Below, one piece after another: positions 38,360 to 46,312 of a stretch of DNA of 64,000 nucleotides; position 1 is the first letter of the stretch, and each line of letters opens with the position of its first letter. The DNA lies in NCBI RefSeq assembly GCF_025655475.1, contig NZ_JAHTIK010000001.1:6063086-6127085 (forward strand), read 5' to 3'. The stretch is from Kitasatospora sp. DSM 101779 (lineage in GTDB: Bacteria > Actinomycetota > Actinomycetes > Streptomycetales > Streptomycetaceae). A model generated the notes under the pieces. It saw only the letters and a program-made list of their open reading frames with translations. It searched no databases and was not told the origin of the DNA. The position numbers were made by a program, and so were the translations under genes.

Positions 38360-39112
38360 TCAGCCCTCCTTGACCACCACGGTCCGCACGGCCTTGTCGT
38401 GCAGGCACTGCTGCAGCGGTTTGTCCCACAGCTGCCACGCCGCGTCGAGCATCTCGAACAGCCATCCGATGCAGTACACGGCGCCGGGCACGGTGGCGAC
38501 GGCCGAGCGTCCCCAGAGGGCGCTGTCGGTCGGCCGGCCGCCGGTCGCGGCGTCCACCACGCGCAGCCTCATCGCCTTCTTGCCGACCGTCTGGCCGTGC
38601 TGGGTGACCATCAGCGCCGCTTCGTACGCGAAGGCCAGCAGGCCGACGAAGAAGTTCCCGAGCCACTCCCCGAGCAGGGCGTAGAGGATGACGGCCGGGA
38701 TCAGCTGGATCGCGAGGTCGATCAGGCGGGCCACCAGGCGCTCCCCGGGCGGGGCCAGGACACGGCTCCCCGGCGCCTGCGGCACGCCGGGCGGGCCGGC
38801 CGGTGTGAGCCAGTGCGGCAGCGCCTGCGGCGGCTGCCCGTACCCGGGTGCGCCGTACCCGGGTGCGCCGTATCCGGGAGTGCCGTACCCGGGAGTGCCC
38901 TGGCCGGGGATGTCGTAGCCGGGTGCGCCGTACCCGGGGGCGGTGCTGCCGGGCTGCCCGTACGCACCGGGGCCGTAGCCGGGCGGCCCGGGCGGGGGCG
39001 GCGGCGCACCGTAGCCCGGGGCGGGCGGCGGCTGGTGGCCCGCCTGCTGCGCATAGGGGTTCTGCTGAGGGTCCGTCGGATACCCGTATCCGGACGGGTG
39101 GTTGGTGCTCAC
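38360..39112 (-). CDS. RDD-family membrane protein with Pro/Gly/Tyr-rich N-terminus
   Basis: The product has 250 residues. Residues 1-105 are low-complexity Pro/Gly/Tyr with PGYGA-type pentapeptide repeats, probably cytoplasmic and disordered. The RDD domain follows: RLVARLIDLAIQLIPAVILYALLG, WLGNFFVGLLAFAYEAAL and QTVGKKAMRLRVVDAATGGRPT, with a last helix near SAVATVPGAVYCIGWLFEML. The Arg and two Asp positions that name the family are partly kept (R and D of RLIDLA). The function of RDD proteins is mostly unknown; some act as sodium/proton exchangers. It converges on dnaE. Confidence 0.85.
   Translation of the reverse strand: MSTNHPSGYGYPTDPQQNPYAQQAGHQPPPAPGYGAPPPPPGPPGYGPGAYGQPGSTAPGYGAPGYDIPGQGTPGYGTPGYGAPGYGAPGYGQPPQALPHWLTPAGPPGVPQAPGSRVLAPPGERLVARLIDLAIQLIPAVILYALLGEWLGNFFVGLLAFAYEAALMVTQHGQTVGKKAMRLRVVDAATGGRPTDSALWGRSAVATVPGAVYCIGWLFEMLDAAWQLWDKPLQQCLHDKAVRTVVVKEG
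38838..38942 (-). repeat. Seven 15-bp tandem repeats in the RDD gene
   Basis: Units of CCGTACCCGGGTGCG type recur every 15 bp; the first four are nearly identical and the last three more diverged. They encode the pentapeptide PGYG(A/T) in the Pro-rich N-terminal tail. Confidence 0.9.
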
Positions 39113-39238
39113 GTGTTCGGGCTCCCGGTGATAGGTCGTACGCCAGTTGTACTGAGGGCGCCCGGGAGCGGGGGCGGGGATCGGCGAATCGTTATCGGCG
39201 GGGGGGGCGGCGACCGGCCACCCCCGCCGATGTGCGGC

Positions 39239-39685
39239 TCAGCGCCAGCGGTAGCGGCGGCGGAGGCTGTCGACGACCAGGTTGAAGCGGGCCCGGTCGA
39301 GGGCGCAGGCCTCGCGCCGCATGCCGCCGTCCCACACCCGCATGACGCGGTCCAGCGCCACCCAGGAGTCCCGGCCGGACTTGTCCCACGGGCCGGAGCC
39401 GATCGGCACCCAGTCCCGGTCGCCGTCGTGGCCCTTGCTGGAGAGCATGACGGCCAGCAGGCTGCCGCCCTCCTCGCGGGCCACCACCAGCACCGGACGG
39501 TCCTTGCCGCGGCCGTCCCGCTCCTCGTAGGGCACCCAGGTCCACACGATCTCGCCCGGGTCCGGGTCGCCGTCGTGCCGCGGGGAGTACTCGGTGCGGA
39601 CCGGCCCGACCTCGTACGCCTCGACCTCGACCGTCGCCTCGGGGCCGTAGCGGCCGGGCACGTCCTCGTTGATCAGCTCTGCCAT
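39239..39685 (-). CDS. PemK/MazF-like protein, no antitoxin gene adjacent
   Basis: The product has 148 residues. PGEIVWTWVPYEERDGRGKDRPVLVVAREEGGSLLAVMLSSKGH follows the PemK/MazF strand order (G-x-I-V-W-x-x-V, then R-P-V-L-V-V), and the C-terminal VALDRVMRVWDGGMRREACALD fits the family. An extra N-terminal segment of about 45 residues is present. PemK proteins usually cut mRNA and are held by an antitoxin, but no small antitoxin gene is next to it; the neighbour upstream is a divergent methyltransferase. It may be a housekeeping orphan copy common in streptomycetes. TACTCT lies 6 nt before the ATG, compatible with a leaderless mRNA. Confidence 0.8.
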   Translation of the reverse strand: MAELINEDVPGRYGPEATVEVEAYEVGPVRTEYSPRHDGDPDPGEIVWTWVPYEERDGRGKDRPVLVVAREEGGSLLAVMLSSKGHDGDRDWVPIGSGPWDKSGRDSWVALDRVMRVWDGGMRREACALDRARFNLVVDSLRRRYRWR

Positions 39686-39691
39686 GCGCGA

Positions 39692-39697
39692 AGAGTA
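39692..39697 (-). promoter_or_regulatory. Candidate -10 box (TACTCT) for the PemK-like gene
   Basis: Read on the minus strand, TACTCT lies 6 nt before the ATG at 39685, with no Shine-Dalgarno. No -35 was recognised. Confidence 0.3.
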
Positions 39698-39763
39698 GCG
39701 CCCGTGGCGTGACCGCCCGATAAGCAGTGGCCCCGGCCGCCCCCGCCGCGCGAGGATCGGGGG

Positions 39764-40525
39764 ATGGCACGAACCTTCGACGACCTGGTGGCCGAGGCCG
39801 CGGCGGCCTCGGTGGACGGCTGGGACTTCTCCTGGCTCGACGGCCGCGCCACCGAACAGCGCCCCTCCTGGGGCTACCAGCGGTTGCTGCGCGAACGGCT
39901 CGCGCAGGTCGGCGCCGCCCTGGACCTGCAGACCGGCGGTGGCGAGGTGCTCGCCGGGGCCGCCCCCTTCCCGCCGTTGATGGCGGCGACCGAGGGCTGG
40001 CCGCCCAACCTCGCGAAGTCCACCGCACTGCTGCACCCGCTCGGCGCGGTGGTGGTCGCGGCCCCCGAGGATCCGCCGCTGCCCTTCGCGGACGCCGCCT
40101 TCGACCTGGTGACCAGCCGTCACCCCGTGGTGCCGCGCTGGGCGGAGATCGCCCGGGTGCTGCGGCCCGGCGGCAGCTACTTCGCCCAGCACGTCGGCCC
40201 GGCGAGCGTCTTCGAACTGGTCGAGTACTTCCTCGGCCCGCTGCCGGAGTCCGTCCTGCGCGGCCGTCACCCCGACGACGAGCGGGCCGCCGCCGAGGCC
40301 GCCGGGCTGGAGGTCGTCGACCTGCGCACCGAGCGGCTGCGGATCGAGTTCCACGACATCGGCGCGGTGGTCTGGTTCCTGCGCAAGGTGATCTGGATGG
40401 TGCCCGACTTCTCCGTCGACCGGTACCGCGACCGGCTGCGCGACCTGCACGCGCTGATCGAGTCGGACGGCCCGTTCGTCGCGCACTCGGCCCGCAGCCT
40501 GGTCGACGCCCGCAAGCCCCGCTGA
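39764..40525 (+). CDS. Class I SAM-dependent methyltransferase
   Basis: The product has 253 residues. The SAM-binding motif I is LDLQTGGGEVL (about 52-62), diverged from E/D-x-G-x-G-x-G; motif II-like PPNLAKSTALL, then LPFADAAFDLVTSRHPV (the usual acidic post-II region), and ARVLRPGGSYFAQHVG (motif III). The C-terminal half has VVWFLRKVIWMVPDF. It is a small cytoplasmic methyltransferase of unknown substrate. The gene diverges from the PemK-like gene with 78 bp between the starts and converges on the LysR gene. Confidence 0.88.
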   Translation: MARTFDDLVAEAAAASVDGWDFSWLDGRATEQRPSWGYQRLLRERLAQVGAALDLQTGGGEVLAGAAPFPPLMAATEGWPPNLAKSTALLHPLGAVVVAAPEDPPLPFADAAFDLVTSRHPVVPRWAEIARVLRPGGSYFAQHVGPASVFELVEYFLGPLPESVLRGRHPDDERAAAEAAGLEVVDLRTERLRIEFHDIGAVVWFLRKVIWMVPDFSVDRYRDRLRDLHALIESDGPFVAHSARSLVDARKPR

Positions 40526-40543
40526 CGCCCGGCCGCCCGGCCC

Positions 40544-41443
40544 TCAGAGGTGCGGGACGCCGCCGCCCAGTTCCGCCGGCACGGCCGAGTGCAGGGCCGC
40601 GGTGAAGGCGGCCACCGCAGGGTGGGCGGCGGCCCCCGCGCGGAAGGCCGTCCGGGTCCGCCGGTACATCGGCAGCCGGGTGAGCACCACACCCTGCGGC
40701 GGGGCGGGCACGGTGCCCAGGTGCGGCACCAGCGCGACGCCCTGGCCCACCGCCACCAGGGCGAGCACGGTGGTGAAGTCGTCCACGTGGTGCCGCACCC
40801 GCGGGGTGAACCCGGCGCTCTGGCAGGCCCGCAGCGTCATCGCATGGCAGAGCGTGCCCGACGGCGCCATGATCCACGGCGAGCCGCGGTGCTCGGCGAC
40901 CGTGCCCGCGGCGGGCGCCGCGAGGTACATCGGCTCGGTGAACACCGGCTGGGTGAACGCCAGTCCGGGCTCCGGCTCGGCCGGCACCAGGTCGTACTCG
41001 TGCACCAGCGCCACGTCCAGCTCGCCCGCCCGCAGCGCCGCCGCCACCGCGGCCGGGTCGACCTCGGTGACCATCGGCTCCAGCCCGGGATGACGGGCCG
41101 CCAGCCCGGCCAGGGCGGCCGGGACGATCGCCCGTGCCGCCGACGGGTAGGTGCCGATCCGCAGCGGCCCGGCCAGCCCGCGGCGCGCGTGCGCCAGCTC
41201 CGCCGACGCCTGCTCCAGCCGCTCCAGCACCGCCTCGGCGTGCCGCACCAGGTTCAGTCCGGCGGGGGTGAGCGCCACCCGCCGCCCGGTCCGCTCCAGC
41301 AGCGGCACCCCCGCCTCCCGCTCCAGCACGGACAGCTGCTGGGAGACGGCGGACGGGCTGAACGCGAGCGCCTCGGCGACCGCGGCGATCGTGCCGTGGT
41401 GGGCGAGTTCGCGCAGCAGGCGCAGGCGGCGGACGTCGAGCAT
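40544..41443 (-). CDS. LysR-family transcriptional regulator
   Basis: The product has 299 residues. The N-terminal winged helix-turn-helix is clear: MLDVRRLRLLRELAHHGTIA AVAEALAFSPSAVSQQLSVLEREAGVPLLER. The rest is the periplasmic-binding-protein-like effector domain with GPLRIGTYPSAARAIVPAALAGLAARHPGLE. It is divergent from the DapA-like gene with only 72 bp between the starts, the classic layout for a LysR regulator and its target. TAAGCT lies 6 nt before its ATG, suggesting a leaderless mRNA. The effector may be the substrate or product of the DapA-like enzyme (inferred). Confidence 0.94.
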   Translation of the reverse strand: MLDVRRLRLLRELAHHGTIAAVAEALAFSPSAVSQQLSVLEREAGVPLLERTGRRVALTPAGLNLVRHAEAVLERLEQASAELAHARRGLAGPLRIGTYPSAARAIVPAALAGLAARHPGLEPMVTEVDPAAVAAALRAGELDVALVHEYDLVPAEPEPGLAFTQPVFTEPMYLAAPAAGTVAEHRGSPWIMAPSGTLCHAMTLRACQSAGFTPRVRHHVDDFTTVLALVAVGQGVALVPHLGTVPAPPQGVVLTRLPMYRRTRTAFRAGAAAHPAVAAFTAALHSAVPAELGGGVPHL

Positions 41444-41449
41444 CGGCTC

Positions 41450-41455
41450 AGCTTA
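41450..41455 (-). promoter_or_regulatory. Candidate -10 box (TAAGCT) for the LysR gene
   Basis: Read on the minus strand, TAAGCT is followed by 6 nt and the ATG at 41443. The shared 72-bp divergent region is where LysR binding would be expected, but no clean T-N11-A palindrome was seen. Confidence 0.3.
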
Positions 41456-41515
41456 CGAGAAGCCTCGGAAATGTGAACTGGACCTGCACGATGCCGGGGC
41501 GTCAGGCTCGACGGC

Positions 41516-42391
41516 ATGGACCTTCACGGGATTCACGTACCCCTCGTCACCCCGTTCGCCGCCGACGGCACCGTCGCCGCGGACGCCCTGGCCCGGCTCG
41601 CCGGCGACCTGCTCACCGCAGGTGCGGCCGGGCTGGTCGCCCTCGGCACCACCGGAGAACCGGGCTCGCTCGACGAGACGGAGAAGCGCACCGTCCTCGA
41701 CACGGTCGCCCCGGTCTGCCGGGCGCACGGCGCACCGCTGGTGGTCGGCGTCGGCGGCGGAGACACCCGCCGCACCGCCGAGGCGCTCGCCGCCCTCGAC
41801 GGGGTGGCCGACGCCGCGCTGGCCACCGTGCCCGCCTTCGTCCGCCCGGGCCCGGCCGGGGTGCTCGCGCACTTCCGGCACCTCGCCGCGCACAGCCCCG
41901 TCCCGCTGATCGTCTACCACATCCCCTACCGCACCGGGCAGCAGCTCGACGCCGGGACGCTCGCCGAGGTGCTGGGACTGCCCGGCGTGGCCGGGGTGAA
42001 GTATGCGGCGGGCGGGATCGACGACGCGGTGGTCGAGCTGCTCGGGCAGGGGCAGCGCGGCGTCCTGGCCGGCGACGACACCCACCTCTCCGGGCTGATG
42101 GCGATCGGCGCCGACGGCGGCATCCTCGCCTCCGCGCACCTGGCCACCGAGCAGTACGCCGAACTGGCCGACGCCTGGCGCAAGGGCGACGCCGACCGCG
42201 CCCGCGGCCTCGGCCACCGGCTGGCCGCACTCGCCCGCGCCGCCTTCGCCGAACCCAACCCCGCCGTGGTCAAGGGTGTCCTGCACGCCCAGGGCCGCAT
42301 CCCCACCCCGGACGTCCGGCTGCCCCTGCTCCCCGCGAGCCCGACCGCCGTCGCCACCGCCCTCGACCGCCTCGCCGACGTGACTCGGTGA
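41516..42391 (+). CDS. Dihydrodipicolinate synthase/N-acetylneuraminate lyase-family aldolase
   Basis: The product has 291 residues, the usual size for this (beta/alpha)8 family. Visible motifs are VPLVTPFAADGTVAADAL at the N-terminus, GLVALGTTGEPGSLDETEKR (the TTGE substrate loop), IVYHIPYRTG (catalytic Tyr region, with H replacing the more usual N) and GVKYAAGG with Schiff-base Lys K162. It forms a covalent imine with a 2-oxo acid such as pyruvate and adds an aldehyde or cleaves one. It need not be the lysine-pathway DapA: a dedicated LysR regulator suggests a catabolic or special role. Confidence 0.86.
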   Translation: MDLHGIHVPLVTPFAADGTVAADALARLAGDLLTAGAAGLVALGTTGEPGSLDETEKRTVLDTVAPVCRAHGAPLVVGVGGGDTRRTAEALAALDGVADAALATVPAFVRPGPAGVLAHFRHLAAHSPVPLIVYHIPYRTGQQLDAGTLAEVLGLPGVAGVKYAAGGIDDAVVELLGQGQRGVLAGDDTHLSGLMAIGADGGILASAHLATEQYAELADAWRKGDADRARGLGHRLAALARAAFAEPNPAVVKGVLHAQGRIPTPDVRLPLLPASPTAVATALDRLADVTR

Positions 42392-42716
42392 CACCAGGAT
42401 GCGTACGGTGAGCCCCATCCGACGTGCGCAGTTCCCCGCGCCCCTGAGGCACTGCCACTGGGGGCGCTGCTCCGGCCGCATGTTCGGCAACGAATTGTTT
42501 TCGGACGAATCCCCGTCCGCGCCGACCGCACCCGTACATCTTGCGGAGCCCGCGCACCGAACCCGCAGGGGCTCCCGGCCGCGGGCCGCGGGCCGTCCCG
42601 CGCCGCCGCCCACACCGTGGGACGCCGCGACGGGCCGGGCCGGTGACAAGGCATGATGGCAGGGTGCGGACGGCGATCAAGCACAACCCGATCGAGCACG
42701 ACATGGAGGAAACGCA
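42392..42716. other. Intergenic region with dispersed repeat and weak hairpin
   Basis: In these 325 bp, GCGCAGTTCCCCGCGCCCC (42426-42444) is the reverse complement of an element in the dnaE terminator at 38320. GCGCCCC at 42438-42444 can pair with GGGGCGC at 42461-42467, a weak terminator for the aldolase gene. A possible small frame here is not convincing. The remainder should carry the asd promoter, but no clear boxes were found. Confidence 0.6.
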
Positions 42717-43745
42717 ATGAGGATCGGCATCGTTGGGGCCACCGGCCAGGTCGGCGGCGTCGTCCGCGAGATCCTGGCGGAACGGGACTTCCCGGTCGAG
42801 CAGCTGCGGCTGTTCGCCTCGGCACGGTCCGCCGGGCGCACGCTGCCGTGGCAGGACACCGAGGTGACGGTGGAGGACGCGGCCACCGCCGACTACAGCG
42901 GCCTCGACATCGTGATCTTCTCCGCGGGCGGTTCCACCTCGAAGGCGCTGGCCCCGAAGGTCGCCGCCGCGGGCGCCGTCGTCGTCGACAACTCCTCCGC
43001 CTGGCGCCGCGACCCCGAGGTGCCGCTGGTCGTCGCCGAGGTCAACCCGCAGGCGATCGCGGACCGCCCGAAGGGCATCATCGCCAACCCGAACTGCACC
43101 ACCATGGCCGCCATGCCGGTGCTGCGCCCGCTGCACGAGGAGGCCGGCCTGGTCTCCCTGGTGGTCTCCACCTACCAGGCGGTGTCCGGCAGCGGTCTGG
43201 CCGGCGTGTCCGAATTGCACGACCAGGCGTCGAAGGTGGTGGACGGCGCGACCGCGCTGGTCCACGACGGCTCCGCGGTCGAGTACCCGGCGCCGGGCGT
43301 CTACAAGCGCCCGATCGCCTTCAACGTCGTCCCGCTGGCCGGCTCGATCGTCGAGGACGGCTCCAACGAGACGGACGAGGAGCAGAAGCTCCGCCACGAG
43401 AGCCGCAAGATCCTCGGCATCCCGGAGCTCAAGGTCTCCGGCACCTGCGTCCGCGTGCCGGTCTTCACCGGCCACTCGCTGCAGGTGAACGCCCGCTTCG
43501 CCCGCCCGGTCGCCCCGGAGCGCGCGGTGGAGCTGCTGACCGGCGCGCCCGGCGTCGAGCTCACCGACATCCCGACCCCGCTGCAGGCGGCCGGCCAGGA
43601 CCCGACCTACGTCGGCCGGATCCGGGTGGACGAGACGGTCGACAACGGCCTGTCGCTGTTCCTCTCCAACGACAACCTGCGCAAGGGCGCCGCGCTTAAC
43701 GCGGTGCAGATCGCCGAGCTGGTCGCCGCCGAGCTCCGCGGCTGA
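42717..43745 (+). CDS. asd: Aspartate-semialdehyde dehydrogenase
   Basis: The product has 342 residues, full length for the family. GGAGG sits 7 nt before the ATG. The NADP site is GIVGATGQVGGVVREIL; FSAGGSTSKALAP and NSSAWRRDPEVPLVVAEVN are family blocks. The catalytic Cys is C127 in ANPNCTTMAAMP and the substrate-site Gln lies in STYQAVSGSG. It reduces aspartyl phosphate to the semialdehyde, the branch point for lysine/diaminopimelate, threonine and methionine. It is monocistronic as far as can be seen, ending in a hairpin. Confidence 0.97.
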   Translation: MRIGIVGATGQVGGVVREILAERDFPVEQLRLFASARSAGRTLPWQDTEVTVEDAATADYSGLDIVIFSAGGSTSKALAPKVAAAGAVVVDNSSAWRRDPEVPLVVAEVNPQAIADRPKGIIANPNCTTMAAMPVLRPLHEEAGLVSLVVSTYQAVSGSGLAGVSELHDQASKVVDGATALVHDGSAVEYPAPGVYKRPIAFNVVPLAGSIVEDGSNETDEEQKLRHESRKILGIPELKVSGTCVRVPVFTGHSLQVNARFARPVAPERAVELLTGAPGVELTDIPTPLQAAGQDPTYVGRIRVDETVDNGLSLFLSNDNLRKGAALNAVQIAELVAAELRG

Positions 43746-43773
43746 CCCGGCCGGTCCGTACGGCACACCCGGC

Positions 43774-43805
43774 GGCCCCGCTCCCGTTGCGACGGGGGCG
43801 GGGCC
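43774..43805. terminator. Bidirectional hairpin terminator after asd
   Basis: A 14-bp stem with one G:T pair (left arm GGCCCCGCTCCCGT) and a 4-nt loop. An outer ACGGCAC/GTGCCGT pair can extend it. It lies between asd and the convergent secreted-protein gene. Confidence 0.82.
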
Positions 43806-43824
43806 GTCCCGCGTGCCGTCCTTG

Positions 43825-44586
43825 TCAGCGGAGCGCGACCGGCATCTCCGGGGAGACGGCGTCGCCGGTCCACTTGTCGCCCGGTGCGTACCACTGGAAG
43901 TCGCCCGGCCCGGTCACGGCGACGTCGGCCTCCACCGTGCCGGAGTCGGTGGAGACGGCCTCGGCGACCGTCGTCCAGCGGTGCGAGTCCGCCGGGCGGA
44001 ACTGCAGGTACGCGACGCCGTCCGCATAGCCGTGGAAGCGGTTGTCCGTCCAGAACGAGCGGGCCAGCCAGCCCTGCACGGTGATCCGCTGCCCCTTCGC
44101 GGCCTTCGCCGGGACGCCCGAGCCGGACAGCTTGGACGCCCGCTTCAGCGAGAAGCCGCCGGCCGTCTTGGCCACGTAGCGGTCGCCGTCGTTGGCCTTC
44201 ACCTGCAGGTCGACGAACCAGGTGCCGGCCTCGTCGTTGAAGATCTGCTTCTCCGCCGGGTCGACCGTCACCGTGCCGCGGCACACCGAGGCGGTCGCCG
44301 AGGAGGCGGTGCAGTGCATCGGGCTCACCCGGAGCACGCCGTAGTTCGGCCCCCACACGCCGACCGGGTCGACCGTGCGGATCCCGGAGTCGTCGCGGGC
44401 CTCCACCACCAGCGGGAAGGTCATCGCCTTCTGCGGTCCGAGCAGGACGGGCCGTCCGCCGTTGACGCTGATCGACGTGATCGTGGTGTCGCCGTGGGAC
44501 CGGTCGGTGGTGACGGTGGGTACCGCCAGCACGGCCACCGCCGCCCCGGTCGCGGCCGCGCACAGGGCCCAGGAAGTCTTCCGCAT
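43825..44586 (-). CDS. Secreted protein with immunoglobulin-like strands, unknown function
   Basis: The product has 253 residues. The ATG at 44586 starts a signal peptide (RKTSWALCAAATGAAVAVLAVPTV), with GGTGGGA upstream. The mature part is strand-rich, with a pair of cysteines (MHC...SVC) that could form a disulfide. Segments such as GGRPVLLGPQKAMTFPLVVEARDDSGIRTVDPVGVWG and KAAKGQRITVQGWLARSFWTDNRFHGYADGVAYLQFRP suggest two Ig/calcium-binding-like beta-sandwiches of a type common in Streptomyces. No catalytic residues are recognised. The role is unknown. Confidence 0.78.
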   Translation of the reverse strand: MRKTSWALCAAATGAAVAVLAVPTVTTDRSHGDTTITSISVNGGRPVLLGPQKAMTFPLVVEARDDSGIRTVDPVGVWGPNYGVLRVSPMHCTASSATASVCRGTVTVDPAEKQIFNDEAGTWFVDLQVKANDGDRYVAKTAGGFSLKRASKLSGSGVPAKAAKGQRITVQGWLARSFWTDNRFHGYADGVAYLQFRPADSHRWTTVAEAVSTDSGTVEADVAVTGPGDFQWYAPGDKWTGDAVSPEMPVALR

Positions 44587-44746
44587 GATCCCACCAGTAT
44601 CGCCGCAGGCCGGGGGTGCTCCGGCACGGCCCGGTCGGCCGGCGGCGGTTCGACGCCGGATCCGAGGGTAAGCACAGCCCAATCCCCCGCCCCGCTGGCG
44701 GGCCCGCCCCCGCCCCACCGGGGGTCACCGGAGGAGAGGAGCGGAC

Positions 44747-45928
44747 GTGGACCGCTGCGTAGTCCTCGTCGACGCCGGCTACCTGCTCGGCGCCGCCGCC
44801 AGCCTGCTGGTCGGCGAGCCCGCCCGGTCCCGGGTGACGGTCGACCACACCGTGCTGATCGCCGCGCTGCGCGAGCGCGCCGAGGCCGAGACCGGCCTGC
44901 CGTTGCTGCGGGTCTACTGGTTCGACGCCGCGCCCGAACGCCGTCCGCTGCCCGAGCACCGGAGGCTGCGGGTGCTGCCCCGGGTCACCGTCCGGCTGGG
45001 CGCACTCACCCGGGCGGAGGGCCGCTGGGTGCAGAAGGGCGTCGACGCGGCGATGCACGCCGAGCTCACCGAGCTCGCCCGCAACCACGCCTGCACCGAC
45101 ATCGTGCTGGTCACCGGCGACGGCGATCTCCTGCCGGGTGTGATGTCCGCCAAGGAGCACGGGGTGGCCGTCCACCTGTGGGCGCTGCAGGCCGCCGACG
45201 GCGACTTCAACCAGTCCGAGGACCTCGTCGCGGAGGCCGACGAGCGGCGCGTCCTGGACCGCGCCTGGATGGAGCAGTGGGTACGGCTGCGCGAGGTGCC
45301 CGCGCCCTTCCCGGCACCCGGTGCGGCGCCGCGGATCGCAGGTCTGCTCGCCGCCGCCCCCGAGCAGCCCGAGGCACCGGCCGCGGCCGGCCGCCCGCAG
45401 CCCGCCGCCGCGCTCAAGGTGGTGCCCACCCCGAAGGACCTCGCGGTGCGCTCGGCCGCCGAGCGGCTCCCGGCCGACCGGGCGGCCGCCACCGCGCACG
45501 GCGGGCCGGTGCTGCGCTGGACCTCCGACCGCGGCTGGGTCGACCGGCCGCCCGCGGACACCTCGGCCACCGCCGGCGACGGCCTGCCCACCCTGGCCCA
45601 GCTCACCACCTCCGCCCAGCGCTGGGCGGACCGCGAGGAGGACATCACCAGTGTCGGCGGCGACGCCGGCGAGGTCGGCCAGGTCTTCGCCCGCCGCTGG
45701 ATCGACCGGTTCGGCGCGGCGGACCGGCTCGCCGTGCTGTGGACGGACTACCCACGCATCCCGCACCGCCTCGACGGTGAGCTGCTGCGCTACGCGGCCC
45801 GCTTCGGCCTGCTCGCCCACAAGGACGACCAGATAGACGAGGCGGACCGCTACGCGATCCGGGACGGCTTCTGGAAGGAGCTCGCCGTCCGCGTCCCCGG
45901 CGGCCGCACGGCGACGGCCGACGACTGA
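44747..45928 (+). CDS. NYN-domain (PIN-like) putative ribonuclease
   Basis: The product has 393 residues. The GTG start has GGAGGAGAGGAG upstream. Residues 1-175 form a NYN/LabA-type PIN-like domain: CVVLVDAGYLLG (first Asp), KGVDAAMHAELTELA (second), and DIVLVTGDGDLLPGV (third acidic pair), the metal site of RNA-cutting enzymes. The middle (about 185-265) is an Ala/Pro-rich linker. The C-terminal 130 residues (LPTLAQLTTSAQRWADREEDITSVGGDAGEVGQVFARRWIDRF...) are helical, like an OST-HTH or similar winged-helix RNA-binding module. It is probably cytoplasmic and acts on RNA; the target is unknown. Confidence 0.87.
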   Translation: MDRCVVLVDAGYLLGAAASLLVGEPARSRVTVDHTVLIAALRERAEAETGLPLLRVYWFDAAPERRPLPEHRRLRVLPRVTVRLGALTRAEGRWVQKGVDAAMHAELTELARNHACTDIVLVTGDGDLLPGVMSAKEHGVAVHLWALQAADGDFNQSEDLVAEADERRVLDRAWMEQWVRLREVPAPFPAPGAAPRIAGLLAAAPEQPEAPAAAGRPQPAAALKVVPTPKDLAVRSAAERLPADRAAATAHGGPVLRWTSDRGWVDRPPADTSATAGDGLPTLAQLTTSAQRWADREEDITSVGGDAGEVGQVFARRWIDRFGAADRLAVLWTDYPRIPHRLDGELLRYAARFGLLAHKDDQIDEADRYAIRDGFWKELAVRVPGGRTATADD

Positions 45929-46312
45929 CGGCGGCTCCCCGCACCCGGCCGCCGTCCGCAGTGCGGCAGCGGACAGCCGTTGCGCCAGGTGGATCCGCAC
46001 CACGGGGAGCAGTACCAGGACCGCGGCGACCACGCCCACCACCGGGCCCGCCACCCGGCCGGCTCGCCGCTGCCCGGCCCGGACTCCGCGTCCGTGCTCA
46101 CCGGCCCCGCCGCCGGTAGGGACCGCCGCGGCGCCCGGCTGCGCCCCCACGGCACCTCCTGCTCGTCCCGGCCACCTCCCCGGCTCCCCGGCCCGCCACC
46201 GCGATCCGGCGCCGCGGGCCCGCCACCGCGAGCCGGAGCCGTACCGACCGGAACCGGCCCCGACCGGCCCCCGTGCCCGGTTCGGGTGCCGCGGAGCGTA
46301 AAGTTCTCTCGC
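45929..46312. other. Intergenic region, 384 bp
   Basis: No convincing gene. A minus-strand frame encodes a hydrophobic stretch (GPVVGVVAAVLVLLPVVR) but is open far into neighbouring genes with no clear start or stop. The end holds TAAAGT at 46299-46304, a probable -10 box. Confidence 0.4.
46299..46304 (+). promoter_or_regulatory. Candidate -10 box (TAAAGT) for the ABC ATPase gene
   Basis: TAAAGT is followed by 8 nt and the GTG start at 46313. No ribosome site is present, so a leaderless mRNA is likely. The -35 element is not clear. Confidence 0.45.

Noticed and set aside
42399..42656. Possible 85-codon gene before asd
   Set aside because: It overlaps the dispersed repeat and hairpin, has no ribosome site and resembles no family.
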